Assembly: GCF_004349065.1 (NCBI RefSeq)
Contig: NZ_SMKZ01000019.1
Span: 57,762 to 121,761 of the forward strand
Direction of reading: 5' to 3'
Origin: Jiangella asiatica
Lineage (GTDB): Bacteria; Actinomycetota; Actinomycetes; Jiangellales; Jiangellaceae
Length of the DNA stretch: 64,000 bases
Part shown: positions 33,742 through 42,692 of the stretch, piece after piece
Layout of the letters: each line of letters starts with the position of its first letter
Position numbering within the stretch: position 1 is the first letter of the stretch
Program-made: the position numbers and the translations under genes
Notes under the pieces: model-generated
Databases searched by the model: none
Seen by the model: only the letters and a program-made list of their open reading frames with translations
Told to the model about the DNA's origin: nothing

Positions 33742-35139
33742 TTGAAGACCCTGGATCACTACGACGTCGTGGTCGCCGGCGGCGGGACCGCCGGTGCCTG
33801 CGCCGCCATCGCCGCCGCCCGGACCGGCGCTCGAGCCCTTGTCGTCGAGCCGTACTCCTATCTGGGCGGCAACCTGGCGCTGGGCATGAACGTGCTGGGT
33901 GCGGCCGACGCGGAAGGTCACTGGGCGCTGGGTGGGGTTGGCCGGGAGCTGGTCGACCGACTCGAACGCGACGGCGGTGCCACCGCGGCGGCCCTGGACC
34001 CGCAGTTCGGCTCGATCCTCGGCATCGACCCGGAGCTGGCGAAGATCGTCTTGCTCGAGATGGCGGTGGAGTCCGGCGTCGACATCCTCTACCACGCCTT
34101 GGTGGTGGACGTCGTGGTGACCGGTGGCGCGGTGACCGGCGTGGTGGTCGCCACCAAGCAGGGTGTACGGACCATCGCGCCGACGGTGACGGTGGACTGC
34201 ACCGGTGACGCCGACGTGCTGGCCAAGGCGGGCGGCGCGCACACGGTGGGCCGCGAGGCGGACCGCCGCACCCAACCGGCCAGCCGCATCTTCCGTGTCG
34301 GCGACGTCGACCTCAAGCGCGTGTACGAGTACCTGTCCGAGCACCCGGAGGACCTCAAGCCGCCGAAGGGCTGGAGCGGCGGCGACTACGACGTCGACAC
34401 GCTCGCCGCGACGCCCGGCGCCACCATCGAGGCATTCGGCGACCTCATCCGGCGCGCCCGGGCGGCTGGCGACTGGACCATCCCGCGCTGGCGACTCGGC
34501 CTCTACACGTTGCCCGGCCGCTCCGACGTCGGCGTCAACGTCACCCGCATTCACGGCATCGACGGCACCGACCCCGACGACGTCACCCGCGCTGACGTCC
34601 AGACGACGCTGCAGATGGCCGAGGTCATGCGGTTCCTGCGCAAGTACGTGCCTGGCTTCGAGAACTCGCGCATCGTCTCGGCGCCCCACCAGGTGGGTAT
34701 CCGAGAGACACGGCGGGTCCGCGGGGGCTACGCGCTCACGCAGGAGGACGTGCTGGAGGGCCGCAGCTTCGACGACCAGATCGGCCGGGGGGCGTACCCG
34801 CTCGACGTCCACGACGTGGAGCCGGGCCTCGGCGGCTCGGTACTGTGGCCGATCCGGCGCTCGTTCGGCATCCCGGCGCGCTGCCTGGTACCGGTCGACG
34901 TGGGCGGTCTGGTCATCGCCGGGCGTTCCATCTCGGCCACGCACGAGGCAGCCGGGTCGACCCGCGGCCAGGCGGTCTGCATGGTCACCGGGCACGCGGC
35001 CGGCACCCTGGCGGCACTGGCGGCCGCCGGCAACGGCGTCACCTCGGTCCAGGTGGGGCGTCTCCAGGACACCCTGCGCGGGCAGGACGCCGTGCTGGAG
35101 CGCGGCCGGCTCATCGAGTCAATGACGGACGGTGGGTGA
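33742..35139 (+). CDS. FAD-dependent oxidoreductase (FAD_oxidored family), paralogue of 11231-12634
   Basis: 465 residues. DVVVAGGGTAGACAAIAAA is the FAD-binding Rossmann motif, with VDCTGDADVLAKAGG as the second FAD contact and GRSISATHEAAGSTRG near the C-terminus. It has the same domain order and many identical blocks as the protein at 11231 (RETRRVRGGYALTQEDVLEGR, YPLDVHDVEPG). The TTG start is supported by GGAGG seven bases upstream and places the Rossmann fold near the N-terminus. It leads an operon with two permeases and a binding protein, all probably under the divergent LysR protein. Reaction unknown; a dehydrogenase for the imported compound is the likely role. Confidence 0.85.
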   Translation: MKTLDHYDVVVAGGGTAGACAAIAAARTGARALVVEPYSYLGGNLALGMNVLGAADAEGHWALGGVGRELVDRLERDGGATAAALDPQFGSILGIDPELAKIVLLEMAVESGVDILYHALVVDVVVTGGAVTGVVVATKQGVRTIAPTVTVDCTGDADVLAKAGGAHTVGREADRRTQPASRIFRVGDVDLKRVYEYLSEHPEDLKPPKGWSGGDYDVDTLAATPGATIEAFGDLIRRARAAGDWTIPRWRLGLYTLPGRSDVGVNVTRIHGIDGTDPDDVTRADVQTTLQMAEVMRFLRKYVPGFENSRIVSAPHQVGIRETRRVRGGYALTQEDVLEGRSFDDQIGRGAYPLDVHDVEPGLGGSVLWPIRRSFGIPARCLVPVDVGGLVIAGRSISATHEAAGSTRGQAVCMVTGHAAGTLAALAAAGNGVTSVQVGRLQDTLRGQDAVLERGRLIESMTDGG

Positions 35140-35145
35140 GTAGCC

Positions 35146-36093
35146 ATGACGACCTCGGTCACGCCAACGCTGTCGTCGACCGATGACCAGTCCCGCCCGC
35201 CAGGTACGAGGGCCTGGCGGGCCCGCAGACGCCGGTCCACCGGCTGGCTCTACATGGCGCCGGCGTTCTTGCTCGTGCTGGCCGTGACGGCCTACCCGCT
35301 GTACTTCGCCGCGCGGTACAGCGTGTTCCGGATGCGCATGTGGGAGCCGGTCGAGTTCGTCGGACTGGACAACTACGTTCACCTCCTGACGGAGCCTCGG
35401 TTCCTCTCCAACCTGGTCGCGTCGGCGGTCTACGTGTTCGCCGGTGTCGTGGGCTGCGCGGGCATCGGGCTGGGGCTCGCGCTGGCGCTGCGCAGCGGCA
35501 GCCGCTGGCAGCGGCTGCTGCGCACGTTCATCCTGATCCCGTGGATCACCTCGGAGGTGGTCGTCGCGATCACGTGGCGGTGGCTGCTCAACCCGCAGTA
35601 CGGCCCGCTGACCGCCGTATTCGAGCGGTTCGGCCTGCCGGACTTCCCGAACGTGTTCGCGTCGGAGACCAGTGCGCTGGTCGCGTTGACGCTGGTGAAC
35701 GTCTGGCGGTCGCTGGCCTTCCCGATGCTCATGTTCCTGGCCGCGTTGCAGGCCGTGCCGAAGCAGACCGAGGAGGCGGCGCAGGTCGACGGCGCCGGCT
35801 ACTGGCAGCGCGTGCGCTACGTGCTGGTGCCGGCGATCATGCCGGTCATCGTCGTGACCGTGATCGTACTCACGATCAACTACTTCAACATGGTCGTCCT
35901 GGTGCTCGACCTCACCGGCGGCGGCCCGACCGGCGCGACTGAGATCCTCGGTCTGCGGCTGTACCGCGAGGCGTTCGAGTACTTCAGCGTCGACACCGCC
36001 GCGACCCTGACCATGGTCATGCTGCTGATCAACTTCGTGCTGGCCATCTTCTACTTCCGGGCGCTGCGGCGCCAGGCGGGAGGCGAGGCATGA
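35146..36093 (+). CDS. Sugar ABC importer permease (MalF-type)
   Basis: 315 residues. After a charged N-terminal tail (AWRARRRRSTG) there are six predicted helices, the EAA loop TEEAAQVDGAGYWQRVRYVLVPAI and the ending LDLTGGGPTGATEILGLRLYREAF. Start ATG 35146 lies 6 bases after the FAD-gene stop with GGTGGG upstream. It overlaps the next permease by 4 bp. Confidence 0.93.
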   Translation: MTTSVTPTLSSTDDQSRPPGTRAWRARRRRSTGWLYMAPAFLLVLAVTAYPLYFAARYSVFRMRMWEPVEFVGLDNYVHLLTEPRFLSNLVASAVYVFAGVVGCAGIGLGLALALRSGSRWQRLLRTFILIPWITSEVVVAITWRWLLNPQYGPLTAVFERFGLPDFPNVFASETSALVALTLVNVWRSLAFPMLMFLAALQAVPKQTEEAAQVDGAGYWQRVRYVLVPAIMPVIVVTVIVLTINYFNMVVLVLDLTGGGPTGATEILGLRLYREAFEYFSVDTAATLTMVMLLINFVLAIFYFRALRRQAGGEA

Positions 36094-36977
36094 CGACGAC
36101 GGCGGGAGTGCGGCCGGCGGGCGGTCCTGGCCCGGGGATGCGGCGTCCGTCGCGACGGCGTGGCTGGCGGATCGCGGCGATCGTGCTGGTGATCCTGGGC
36201 GTGGTGGTCTTCTCGGCCAACTCGCTATGGGCGTTGAGCACGTCGCTCAAGGCGCCCGACGACATCCTGGCCTACCCGCCGTCGCTGATCCCGAACCCGG
36301 TCTCGTTCGACAGCTACACGCGCGTGCTCGACGGGCAGTTCGTGCGCTGGTTCCTCAACAGCCTCGTCGTCGCCGTCGGCACCGTGGTCGTGGTGCTCGC
36401 CGTCTCGATCCCGGCGGCGTACGGCGCGACACGCTTCCAGTTCCGCGGGCAGACGGCGCTGCTGTTCGTCATCCTGGCCGGCATGGCGGTCGGCCAGGTC
36501 GCCACCGTCGTCCCGTTCTACTTTCTGGCCTCGCGACTCGGACTGATCGACACCTACGTCGTGCTGATCCTCGTGTACTCGGTCTGGATGACGCCGCTGT
36601 CGGTGTGGTTGCTGCGCGGCTACTTCAAGTCGATCCCCGTGAGCCTGGACGAGGCGGCCATGCTCGACGGCTGCACCCGGTTCCGGGCAATGCTGCGGGT
36701 GGTGGTGCCGCTTGCCCGCCCCGGCGTCGCGGCCGCCGCACTGATCGTCTTCGTGTACGCGTGGAACGAGTTCATCCTCGCCGTGGCGCTGACGATGTCG
36801 GACTCGATGCGCACGGTCCCGGTCGGCCTGCACATGTTCCTGGCCACGTACGGCGTCGACTGGGGCGCCATCAGTGCCGGCTCCATCGTCTCGCTGCTGC
36901 CTGTGCTGATGCTGTTCCTCGTGCTGCAGCGGCAGTTCGTCTCCGGTCTGACCGCCGGCACGCTCGGAAGCCAGTGA
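36090..36977 (+). CDS. Sugar ABC importer permease (MalG-type)
   Basis: 295 residues with six predicted helices. The EAA loop is SLDEAAMLDGCTRFRAMLRVVVPLA, and the last segment QRQFVSGLTAGTLGSQ follows the MalG pattern. It overlaps the MalF-type gene by 4 bp and is followed closely by the binding-protein gene. This order (permeases before binding protein) differs from the other two ATPase-less importers here. Confidence 0.93.
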   Translation: MTTTAGVRPAGGPGPGMRRPSRRRGWRIAAIVLVILGVVVFSANSLWALSTSLKAPDDILAYPPSLIPNPVSFDSYTRVLDGQFVRWFLNSLVVAVGTVVVVLAVSIPAAYGATRFQFRGQTALLFVILAGMAVGQVATVVPFYFLASRLGLIDTYVVLILVYSVWMTPLSVWLLRGYFKSIPVSLDEAAMLDGCTRFRAMLRVVVPLARPGVAAAALIVFVYAWNEFILAVALTMSDSMRTVPVGLHMFLATYGVDWGAISAGSIVSLLPVLMLFLVLQRQFVSGLTAGTLGSQ

Positions 36978-36988
36978 GGGGAGTGGCG

Positions 36989-38284
36989 ATGCGATCGACT
37001 CGGGGACTGTCCCGCCGCGACTTCCTCGGCCTGACCGCCGGGGTCGCCGGCGCCGCGCTGCTCGGCGGCTGCGCGCGCGGCGCCCAGGCCCGGCCGGGCG
37101 TGCTGCGGTACTGGACGCTGCTGGACCCTAACGGCGACGACCCGCGCGGGCACGCCGAGCGGCAGATCTTCGACCTGTTCGAGGAACGTACCGGCCTGCG
37201 GGTGTCCGAGCAGGTGATCCCGTGGCAGGAGATCGACCCGAACCTGCTCACCGCCGTGCAGGCTGGGATCCCGCCGGAGATCTCGAGAACCAACTACTAC
37301 AACTTCCGCCGGCACGCCGAGGCGGGCAGCCTGGAGCCGCTGCAGCCGCTTGCCGACGCCGACTTCCGGAACGGGGAACTGGACGACTTCGTCGTCAGTC
37401 TCGAGGGCGAGGAGGGCGTCGAGGCGTTCCTCATCGAAAACGTCGGCAACGCGCTGTTCCTGCGCCGCGACTGGCTCGACGCGGCCGGCTTCGCCGTGCC
37501 GACGACCTGGGAGGAGTTCGTCGAGGTCGGCAAGGCGTTCACCGCGGCGCAGCCCGACGTCAGCGGGTTCCTCACCTTCGGGTCGACGACGGAGACCGGG
37601 CACGTCGCCTACATCTTCCAGCCGATGATCCTCGGTCGCGGCGGCCGCATCCTCGACGACGACGGCCGCGCCGCCTTCCACGAGGATGCCGGCGTCGAGA
37701 CCTTCGAGTTCCTCCGGTCGCTGGTGTACGAGCACGAGATCATGCCGCGCGACGCCGCGACCATGGCGTACTCGGAGCAGATCGACGCATTCATCGCCGG
37801 GCGCACCGGCATGATCATCGAGGGCTCGCACCGCTACGCCCGCATCATCGAGAGCATCGGCGCCGAGAACCTCGAGGTCGCCGTCATCCCCGGCCCGTCG
37901 GCGGACCGTCCCTCGCCGTGCAGCATCACCGGCTGGGCCATGGCCATCCCACAGGGCTCACCCGACATCGAGGGCGCCTGGGAGCTCATCAAGCACCGCA
38001 CCGACCCCGCCATGCAGGAGATCTGGGCCGAAGTGGCCTTCGGTCTCCCCACCCGAAAGTCCGCCCTGGAGCTGCCGTTCTTCCAACACGACGACGCCGC
38101 GATCATGCGCTGGTGGCTGGACTACATGGAGACCGACGGGCAGCTGGTGACGTCGCCGGTCGACGACACCCAGCTCAACGAGATCCTGGCCGAGGCGTTG
38201 CAGGAGGTCCTGCTCGACGACAGCGTCGAGGTCCACGAGGTGCTGAACCGTGCCGCCGACCGCTTCGACGCGGTCGTGCGGTGA
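36989..38284 (+). CDS. Sugar ABC importer solute-binding lipoprotein (Tat-type signal)
   Basis: 431 residues. MRSTRGLSRRDFLGLTAGV has the twin-arginine motif SRRDFLG and the signal ends in LLGGC, a lipobox (Cys 28), so it is probably exported folded and lipid-anchored. RYWTLLDPNGDDPRG and the FIAGRTGMIIEGSH segment fit family 1 binding proteins. ATG 36989 has GAGGGGAG upstream; GTG 36983 is also possible. It completes the third importer without an ATPase. Confidence 0.92.
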   Translation: MRSTRGLSRRDFLGLTAGVAGAALLGGCARGAQARPGVLRYWTLLDPNGDDPRGHAERQIFDLFEERTGLRVSEQVIPWQEIDPNLLTAVQAGIPPEISRTNYYNFRRHAEAGSLEPLQPLADADFRNGELDDFVVSLEGEEGVEAFLIENVGNALFLRRDWLDAAGFAVPTTWEEFVEVGKAFTAAQPDVSGFLTFGSTTETGHVAYIFQPMILGRGGRILDDDGRAAFHEDAGVETFEFLRSLVYEHEIMPRDAATMAYSEQIDAFIAGRTGMIIEGSHRYARIIESIGAENLEVAVIPGPSADRPSPCSITGWAMAIPQGSPDIEGAWELIKHRTDPAMQEIWAEVAFGLPTRKSALELPFFQHDDAAIMRWWLDYMETDGQLVTSPVDDTQLNEILAEALQEVLLDDSVEVHEVLNRAADRFDAVVR

Positions 38285-38292
38285 CCGGCTGA

Positions 38293-38487
38293 CTCGTCAG
38301 TCGGGCTCCGAGAGCCAGGCCGGGGACATCTGCGGGGGAGAAGACCGCCACGTCCAGCCTGCACCGGTCCTACGTGGCCGACGAGGAACCGCTGCCTTCC
38401 ACGGGCCGTTATCGGCTGGTCGACCGCGACGACGACACACTGGTCGTCGTCGAGCGGTTCCGCTGGTGGCCCGAGCTTCCCTGGTGA
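38293..38487 (+). pseudogene. Unrecognised open fragment, possible gene remnant
   Basis: Between the binding-protein gene and the converging DUF1707 gene, one frame is open for 64 codons and ends TGRYRLVDRDDDTLVVVERF then RWWPELPW before a TGA at 38485-38487. The alternating hydrophobic and charged pattern looks protein-like, but there is no start codon with a ribosome binding site. I do not recognise the family. It may be the C-terminal stub of a deleted gene. Apart from this, 38285-38565 holds nothing recognised. Confidence 0.3.
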
Positions 38488-38565
38488 CTCATCGCCGCGC
38501 GACGGCGGCGAAGTGACCTGGCCGGCTTGCTCCAGGCCACGACATCGCCGAGCCCCGAAGCTCAG

Positions 38566-39195
38566 CTACTGCGCGTTCGACGCCTCCACCCGCACGCTCC
38601 CGCCGATCATCGATCCCGTCACCGTGATCACGTGCGTCACCCTCGTCGCCGGCGCCGCGTGCCGCGAGACCTTGTCACGGACCCGTCCGCCGGACCTGGA
38701 GATCCCGCTCAGGTCCACCGCGACTCCCGGCGGCACCGTCAGGCGCACGCTGCCGCCGTACGTCGAGATGCGGAGCGTGCTGTGCCCGTCCTCCGGCAGC
38801 CGCGCTTGGGTGTAGTCCAGCCGCGCCGAACCACCGAACATGTTGAGCTCGACGATGGGCGGTACCCTCCAGGCGCCCTCCCGGCGAAACCGCTGGCCGG
38901 TCACGTGCCACTGCTCTACCTCGCCCTCCGTAACCGTCGGAGCCGGCGGTGCGGGCACTCGGGCGGCCGGCGGGGCAGGGGCGGCGACCGGCAGGTCCTC
39001 CGTGAGCGACTCGAGATCGGCGAAGGTGCGCGCGGTGAGCGCGCGCTCCACCCGCTCCTCGAGCTCATCGGTGTCCAACCGGCCGTCCGCCGCCGCATCG
39101 CGCAGGATCTCCACCATCCGGTCGCGGTCCGCGTGCGAGACACGCATCAGACTCCGGTCGCGCTCGGCTCGGCCGCTCGGCTCCTCGATGCTCAT
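38566..39195 (-). CDS. DUF1707 domain protein, possible envelope-stress component
   Basis: 209 residues. Residues about 17-70 (MRVSHADRDRMVEILRDAAADGRLDTDELEERVERALTA in part) form the DUF1707 domain, common at the N-terminus of actinobacterial proteins. The C-terminal half has repeated short beta motifs (LNMFGGSARLDYTQA, ISTYGGSVRLTVPPGVAVDL, GSMIGGSVRVEASN) as in the LiaF / cell-wall-active-antibiotic response domain. No transmembrane segment is seen. ATG 39195 starts just before the DUF1707 domain. A role in sensing envelope stress is inferred from the family only. Confidence 0.85.
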   Translation of the reverse strand: MSIEEPSGRAERDRSLMRVSHADRDRMVEILRDAAADGRLDTDELEERVERALTARTFADLESLTEDLPVAAPAPPAARVPAPPAPTVTEGEVEQWHVTGQRFRREGAWRVPPIVELNMFGGSARLDYTQARLPEDGHSTLRISTYGGSVRLTVPPGVAVDLSGISRSGGRVRDKVSRHAAPATRVTHVITVTGSMIGGSVRVEASNAQ

Positions 39196-39254
39196 AGAGG
39201 TACGGTACGACCCCGCCGGCACGACGAGTCCGCAACGACACCGAGCCGCTGAGG

Positions 39255-39611
39255 TCAGCGATCCTTGTCCGCTGCGGCGAGTGCCGCGTCGACATCGAGT
39301 TCCGTGACGGCGTCGATGACCTGGTCGAGCGCGGCCGCCGGCAGCGCGCCGGGTTGCGCGAACACCAGATGGCCCTTCTTGAAGGCCATCAGGGTCGGGA
39401 TGGACGTGATCTGCGCCCAGCCCGCTAGTTCCCGCTCGGCCTCGGTGTCGACCTTGCCGAAGACGATGTCCGGGCGCCGTTCCGCGGCCTGTTCGTAGAC
39501 GGGGGCGAACATGCGGCACGGTCCGCACCACGCGGCCCAGAAGTCGACGAGCACGATCTCGTTGTCCTCGACGGTCTGCGCGAAGTTCTGGCTGGTCAGT
39601 GTGGTGGTCAT
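39255..39611 (-). CDS. Thioredoxin
   Basis: 118 residues with the thioredoxin fold: VLVDFWAAWCGPCRMFAP holds the redox pair C29 and C32 (WCGPC), and ITSIPTLMAFKKGH holds the conserved cis-proline. Cytoplasmic, no signal peptide. It reduces protein disulfides with thioredoxin reductase. It stands alone, 59 bases upstream of the DUF1707 gene on the same strand, and GGGCACC rather than a strong ribosome binding site lies before the ATG. Additional paralogue, not necessarily the main trxA. Confidence 0.95.
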   Translation of the reverse strand: MTTTLTSQNFAQTVEDNEIVLVDFWAAWCGPCRMFAPVYEQAAERRPDIVFGKVDTEAERELAGWAQITSIPTLMAFKKGHLVFAQPGALPAAALDQVIDAVTELDVDAALAAADKDR

Positions 39612-39785
39612 CAGGTGGTGCCCTTTCCCGAACGCTGAGCCGACGTGCTGCCGGCGCAGATGCTCCTTGTGGTCAACACCCGCAGAGGGGCAGATTCTTC
39701 CCGGCCGGACCGGCGACCAGCAGCGGCGATGCCCATCGCGAGCGGAGCCGGGCGCCGGAACGATGCGATTGCCGAAGCAGGGACG

Positions 39786-40697
39786 TCAGCCTTTGACGGC
39801 GCCCATGGTGAAGCCCGCGACGAAGCGGCCGAGCAGCAGCGTGAACACCAGCGCGATCGGCACCGCGACCACGATGTTCGAGGCCTGTAGCGACTGCCAG
39901 AAGAACACGTCGCCGCGGATCAGCTCGGTGGGCACGCCGGTGCTCACCATCTTCTCCGCCGACGGCGAGATGAACGCCAGGGCGTAGATGAACTCGCTGG
40001 CGGTCAGGGTGAAGGCGAACACGACGACGGCGACGATGCCGGGGAACAGCAGTGGCACGACGACCCGGGCGAACGCGCCGAGCCGGCTGTACCCGTCGAC
40101 CATGGCCTGCTCCTCGACATCCTTCGGCAGGCCCTTGCAGAAGCCGATCAGCAGCCAGGTGCACACCGGGATGGTGATCGTCGGGTAGATCAGCACCAGC
40201 GACCAGGTGGAGTCCTGCAGGCCCAGCCAGACCACGACCCGGGTGAGGGAGAGGAACAGCAGGGTCGGCGGCACCAGGTAGACGAAGAACAGCGCGATGC
40301 CCGCCGGTCCGGCCCACGGACGGTCCAGCCGGGCCAGCGCGTACGCCGCCGGCAACCCGAACAGCAGCGTGATCGCGACGACCAGCGCCCCGACCCACAG
40401 CGTGTTGACCACGAAGGTCGGGAACGGGGTGTCCTGGACCAGGAACAGCACGTGGTCGAGCGTGGCCGGCTCGTTGAAGGCGAACGGGTTGTTGGTGGCG
40501 GTGTAGAGGTCGCTGTTGAGCTTCAGCGCCGTGACCGCGCTCCACACGAACGGCCCGGCCGCGACCATCGCGGCCAGCACCGCGAGGAGGTACAACCCGA
40601 CTCGACCCCCGCGCCGGCGCCACACATAGCGCCGCCGCTGCCGGTCGACCTCGGCCCGAGGCTCGGTGAAGACCGACGTGCTGGGGTTCGCATCCAC
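39786..40697 (-). CDS. Sugar ABC importer permease (MalG-type)
   Basis: 303 residues. Basic tail (RQRRRYVWRRRGG), then six predicted helices; EAA loop KDVEEQAMVDGYSRLGAFARVVVPLL and the ending GRFVAGFTMGAVKG. Last gene of a complete SBP-ATPase-permease-permease operon on the minus strand. It starts one base after the partner permease ends. The 174-bp gap to the thioredoxin gene contains no recognised gene or clear terminator. Confidence 0.93.
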   Translation of the reverse strand: MDANPSTSVFTEPRAEVDRQRRRYVWRRRGGRVGLYLLAVLAAMVAAGPFVWSAVTALKLNSDLYTATNNPFAFNEPATLDHVLFLVQDTPFPTFVVNTLWVGALVVAITLLFGLPAAYALARLDRPWAGPAGIALFFVYLVPPTLLFLSLTRVVVWLGLQDSTWSLVLIYPTITIPVCTWLLIGFCKGLPKDVEEQAMVDGYSRLGAFARVVVPLLFPGIVAVVVFAFTLTASEFIYALAFISPSAEKMVSTGVPTELIRGDVFFWQSLQASNIVVAVPIALVFTLLLGRFVAGFTMGAVKG

Positions 40698-40698
40698 G

Positions 40699-41637
40699 TC
40701 ACATCACCTGCATCCGCCGGACCGCGCGCAGGATGAGCACCGCCGCGGCCAGCAGCAGCGGGAACAAAAACAGCGCGATCGCCGCGCCCTGCGCCACGTC
40801 GCCGCCCTCGATGCCGCGAACGAAGGCCCAGCTCGCCAGCACCTGGGTGGAGTTGGTCGGCCCGCCGCGTGTCAGGACGTACACCACCGCCATGTCGGTG
40901 AAGGTGAAGATCGCGCCGAACAGCGCGGCCACCGCTATCAATGGCATCGTCAGCGGGATCGTCACCTCGAACATGCGCCGCCAGAAGCCGGCGCCGTCGA
41001 CGCGGGCCGCCTCGTCGATGTCGCGCGGGATCGCAATCAGACCCGCCATCATGATCACCGCCGCCAGCGGGACCAAGCGCCACACGTGCACCGCGATCAC
41101 CGATGCGGTCGCGAGCGTCGGCCGGCCGAGCCAGTACATGTTGCCCTCGAGCAGCCCGACCTGGCGGAGGATCCAGTCGATCGGCGAGAAGATCGAGTCC
41201 AGCAGCCACAGCCAGGACACGGTCGAGAGCGCGACCGGGGTCGTCCACGGCAGCAGCACCAGGAACCGGACCAGCCACTTGCCGCGGAAGTCGGCGATGA
41301 GGATGTTCGCCAGTACCTTTCCGAACAGCACGATCAGCACCATCGACACACCGGTGAACACCAGCGTGTTGCGCAGTGCCTGCCAGAACACCGGGTCGTC
41401 GAACGCCCGCCGGTAGGCGTCGAGGCCCGCCCAGTCATACGACGGGTCGCCGGCGGACACGTCGCTGAACGCGAACCCGATGGCCAGCACGAACGGGACG
41501 CCGACCAGGGCGACGACGTACACGACGGCCGGCAGGAGGAACAGCCAGGCCAGCGGCCCTTCGCGGTCGCCGAGCCGGCGGCGCCGCCCGGTCGCCGGCG
41601 CTGCCGATGGTCGGGTCGCGGTCGGCGCCTGCGTCAT
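40699..41637 (-). CDS. Sugar ABC importer permease (MalF-type)
   Basis: 312 residues with six predicted helices. EAA loop: DIDEAARVDGAGFWRRMFEVTIPLT; closing motif LTRGGPTNSTQVLASWAFV. ATG 41637 overlaps the ATPase stop (ATGA), which decides the start over an ATG 12 bases upstream. Part of the only carbohydrate importer here with its own ATPase. Confidence 0.92.
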   Translation of the reverse strand: MTQAPTATRPSAAPATGRRRRLGDREGPLAWLFLLPAVVYVVALVGVPFVLAIGFAFSDVSAGDPSYDWAGLDAYRRAFDDPVFWQALRNTLVFTGVSMVLIVLFGKVLANILIADFRGKWLVRFLVLLPWTTPVALSTVSWLWLLDSIFSPIDWILRQVGLLEGNMYWLGRPTLATASVIAVHVWRLVPLAAVIMMAGLIAIPRDIDEAARVDGAGFWRRMFEVTIPLTMPLIAVAALFGAIFTFTDMAVVYVLTRGGPTNSTQVLASWAFVRGIEGGDVAQGAAIALFLFPLLLAAAVLILRAVRRMQVM

Positions 41638-42689
41638 GACCGCGACCACGCCAGGGGTACGGCGTCGGTACGGTCGCCGGTCTCGGGTGCGAAGAACCGC
41701 AGCCGGTCGGTGGCGACGGTGAAGTCCGCGGTTTCCCCGGCGGTGAGGGGCGTGGCCACGGTCGACGGCAGCCGGGCGATCACCCGGGTGGCCTCGCCGA
41801 GCGTCGTCACGGTGCCGTAGACGTGACGGTCCCCGGACAGGTACTCGATCCGGTCCACGACGAAGGGGATCTCCACCGCGCGCTCGCGGACCACCTCGGC
41901 CGGCAGCAGGTGCTCGGGCCGGAACCCCACCAGCACCCCGTCGCGCCGGACCAGGTTCATCGGCGGCGAACCGATGAAGGTGGCCACGAAAGTGTCCGCC
42001 GGATCGTCGTACACCTCGCGTGGGTGGCCGAGCTGGCGGACCCGGCCGGCATCCATCACGGCGATCCGGTCACCCAGCCCCATGGCCTCGGCCTGGTCGT
42101 GGGTGACGTAGATGGTCGTGGTGCCGATGCGCTGCTGGAACCGCTTGAGCTCGTCCCGGGCCGACGCGCGCAGCTTGGCGTCCAGGTTGGACAACGGCTC
42201 GTCGAGCAGGAAGACCGCCGGCTCGCGGACCATGGCCCGGGCCAGCGCGACCCGCTGGCGCTCGCCGCCGGACAGCTCGCGTGGCTTGCGGTGCAGCAGG
42301 TGGCTGATGCCCAGCAGGTCCGCGGCCCACCGCGCCTTCTTCTCGCGGGCGTCCCGGTCCATCCGCTGGGCCTTGAGCGGGAAGACGATGTTGGCCCGAA
42401 CGGTCTTGTGCGGGTAGAGCGCGTAGCTCTGGAACACCATGGCAACCTGGCGGATCCGCGGCGGGAGTTCGTTGACGACGTTGCCGCCGATCAGGACCTC
42501 GCCCTGCGTGGGCTGCTCCAGCCCGGCGATGGTGCGCAGCAGCGTCGTCTTCCCGCAGCCCGACGGACCGAGCAGGACCAGGTACTCACCCTCCGCGGTG
42601 GCCAGGTCGATGCCTCGCAGCGCCTCGACCTGCTGATGCCGCCCGTCGAAGGTCTTGCGTAGCCCACGTACCTCCACGATCCGGGTCAC
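41634..42689 (-). CDS. Sugar ABC importer ATPase (MalK/UgpC type)
   Basis: 351 residues. Walker A GPSGCGKTTLL, Q-loop VFQSYALYPHKTV, signature LSGGERQRVALARA, Walker B VFLLDEPLSNLDA and switch histidine YVTHDQAEAMG are all intact. The C-terminal ~110 residues form the TOBE regulatory domain of MalK-like proteins. It sits between binding protein and permeases. It could also energise the three other sugar importers in the window that lack an ATPase, but an MsiK-type protein elsewhere is equally possible. Confidence 0.95.
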   Translation of the reverse strand: MTRIVEVRGLRKTFDGRHQQVEALRGIDLATAEGEYLVLLGPSGCGKTTLLRTIAGLEQPTQGEVLIGGNVVNELPPRIRQVAMVFQSYALYPHKTVRANIVFPLKAQRMDRDAREKKARWAADLLGISHLLHRKPRELSGGERQRVALARAMVREPAVFLLDEPLSNLDAKLRASARDELKRFQQRIGTTTIYVTHDQAEAMGLGDRIAVMDAGRVRQLGHPREVYDDPADTFVATFIGSPPMNLVRRDGVLVGFRPEHLLPAEVVRERAVEIPFVVDRIEYLSGDRHVYGTVTTLGEATRVIARLPSTVATPLTAGETADFTVATDRLRFFAPETGDRTDAVPLAWSRS

Positions 42690-42692
42690 GGC

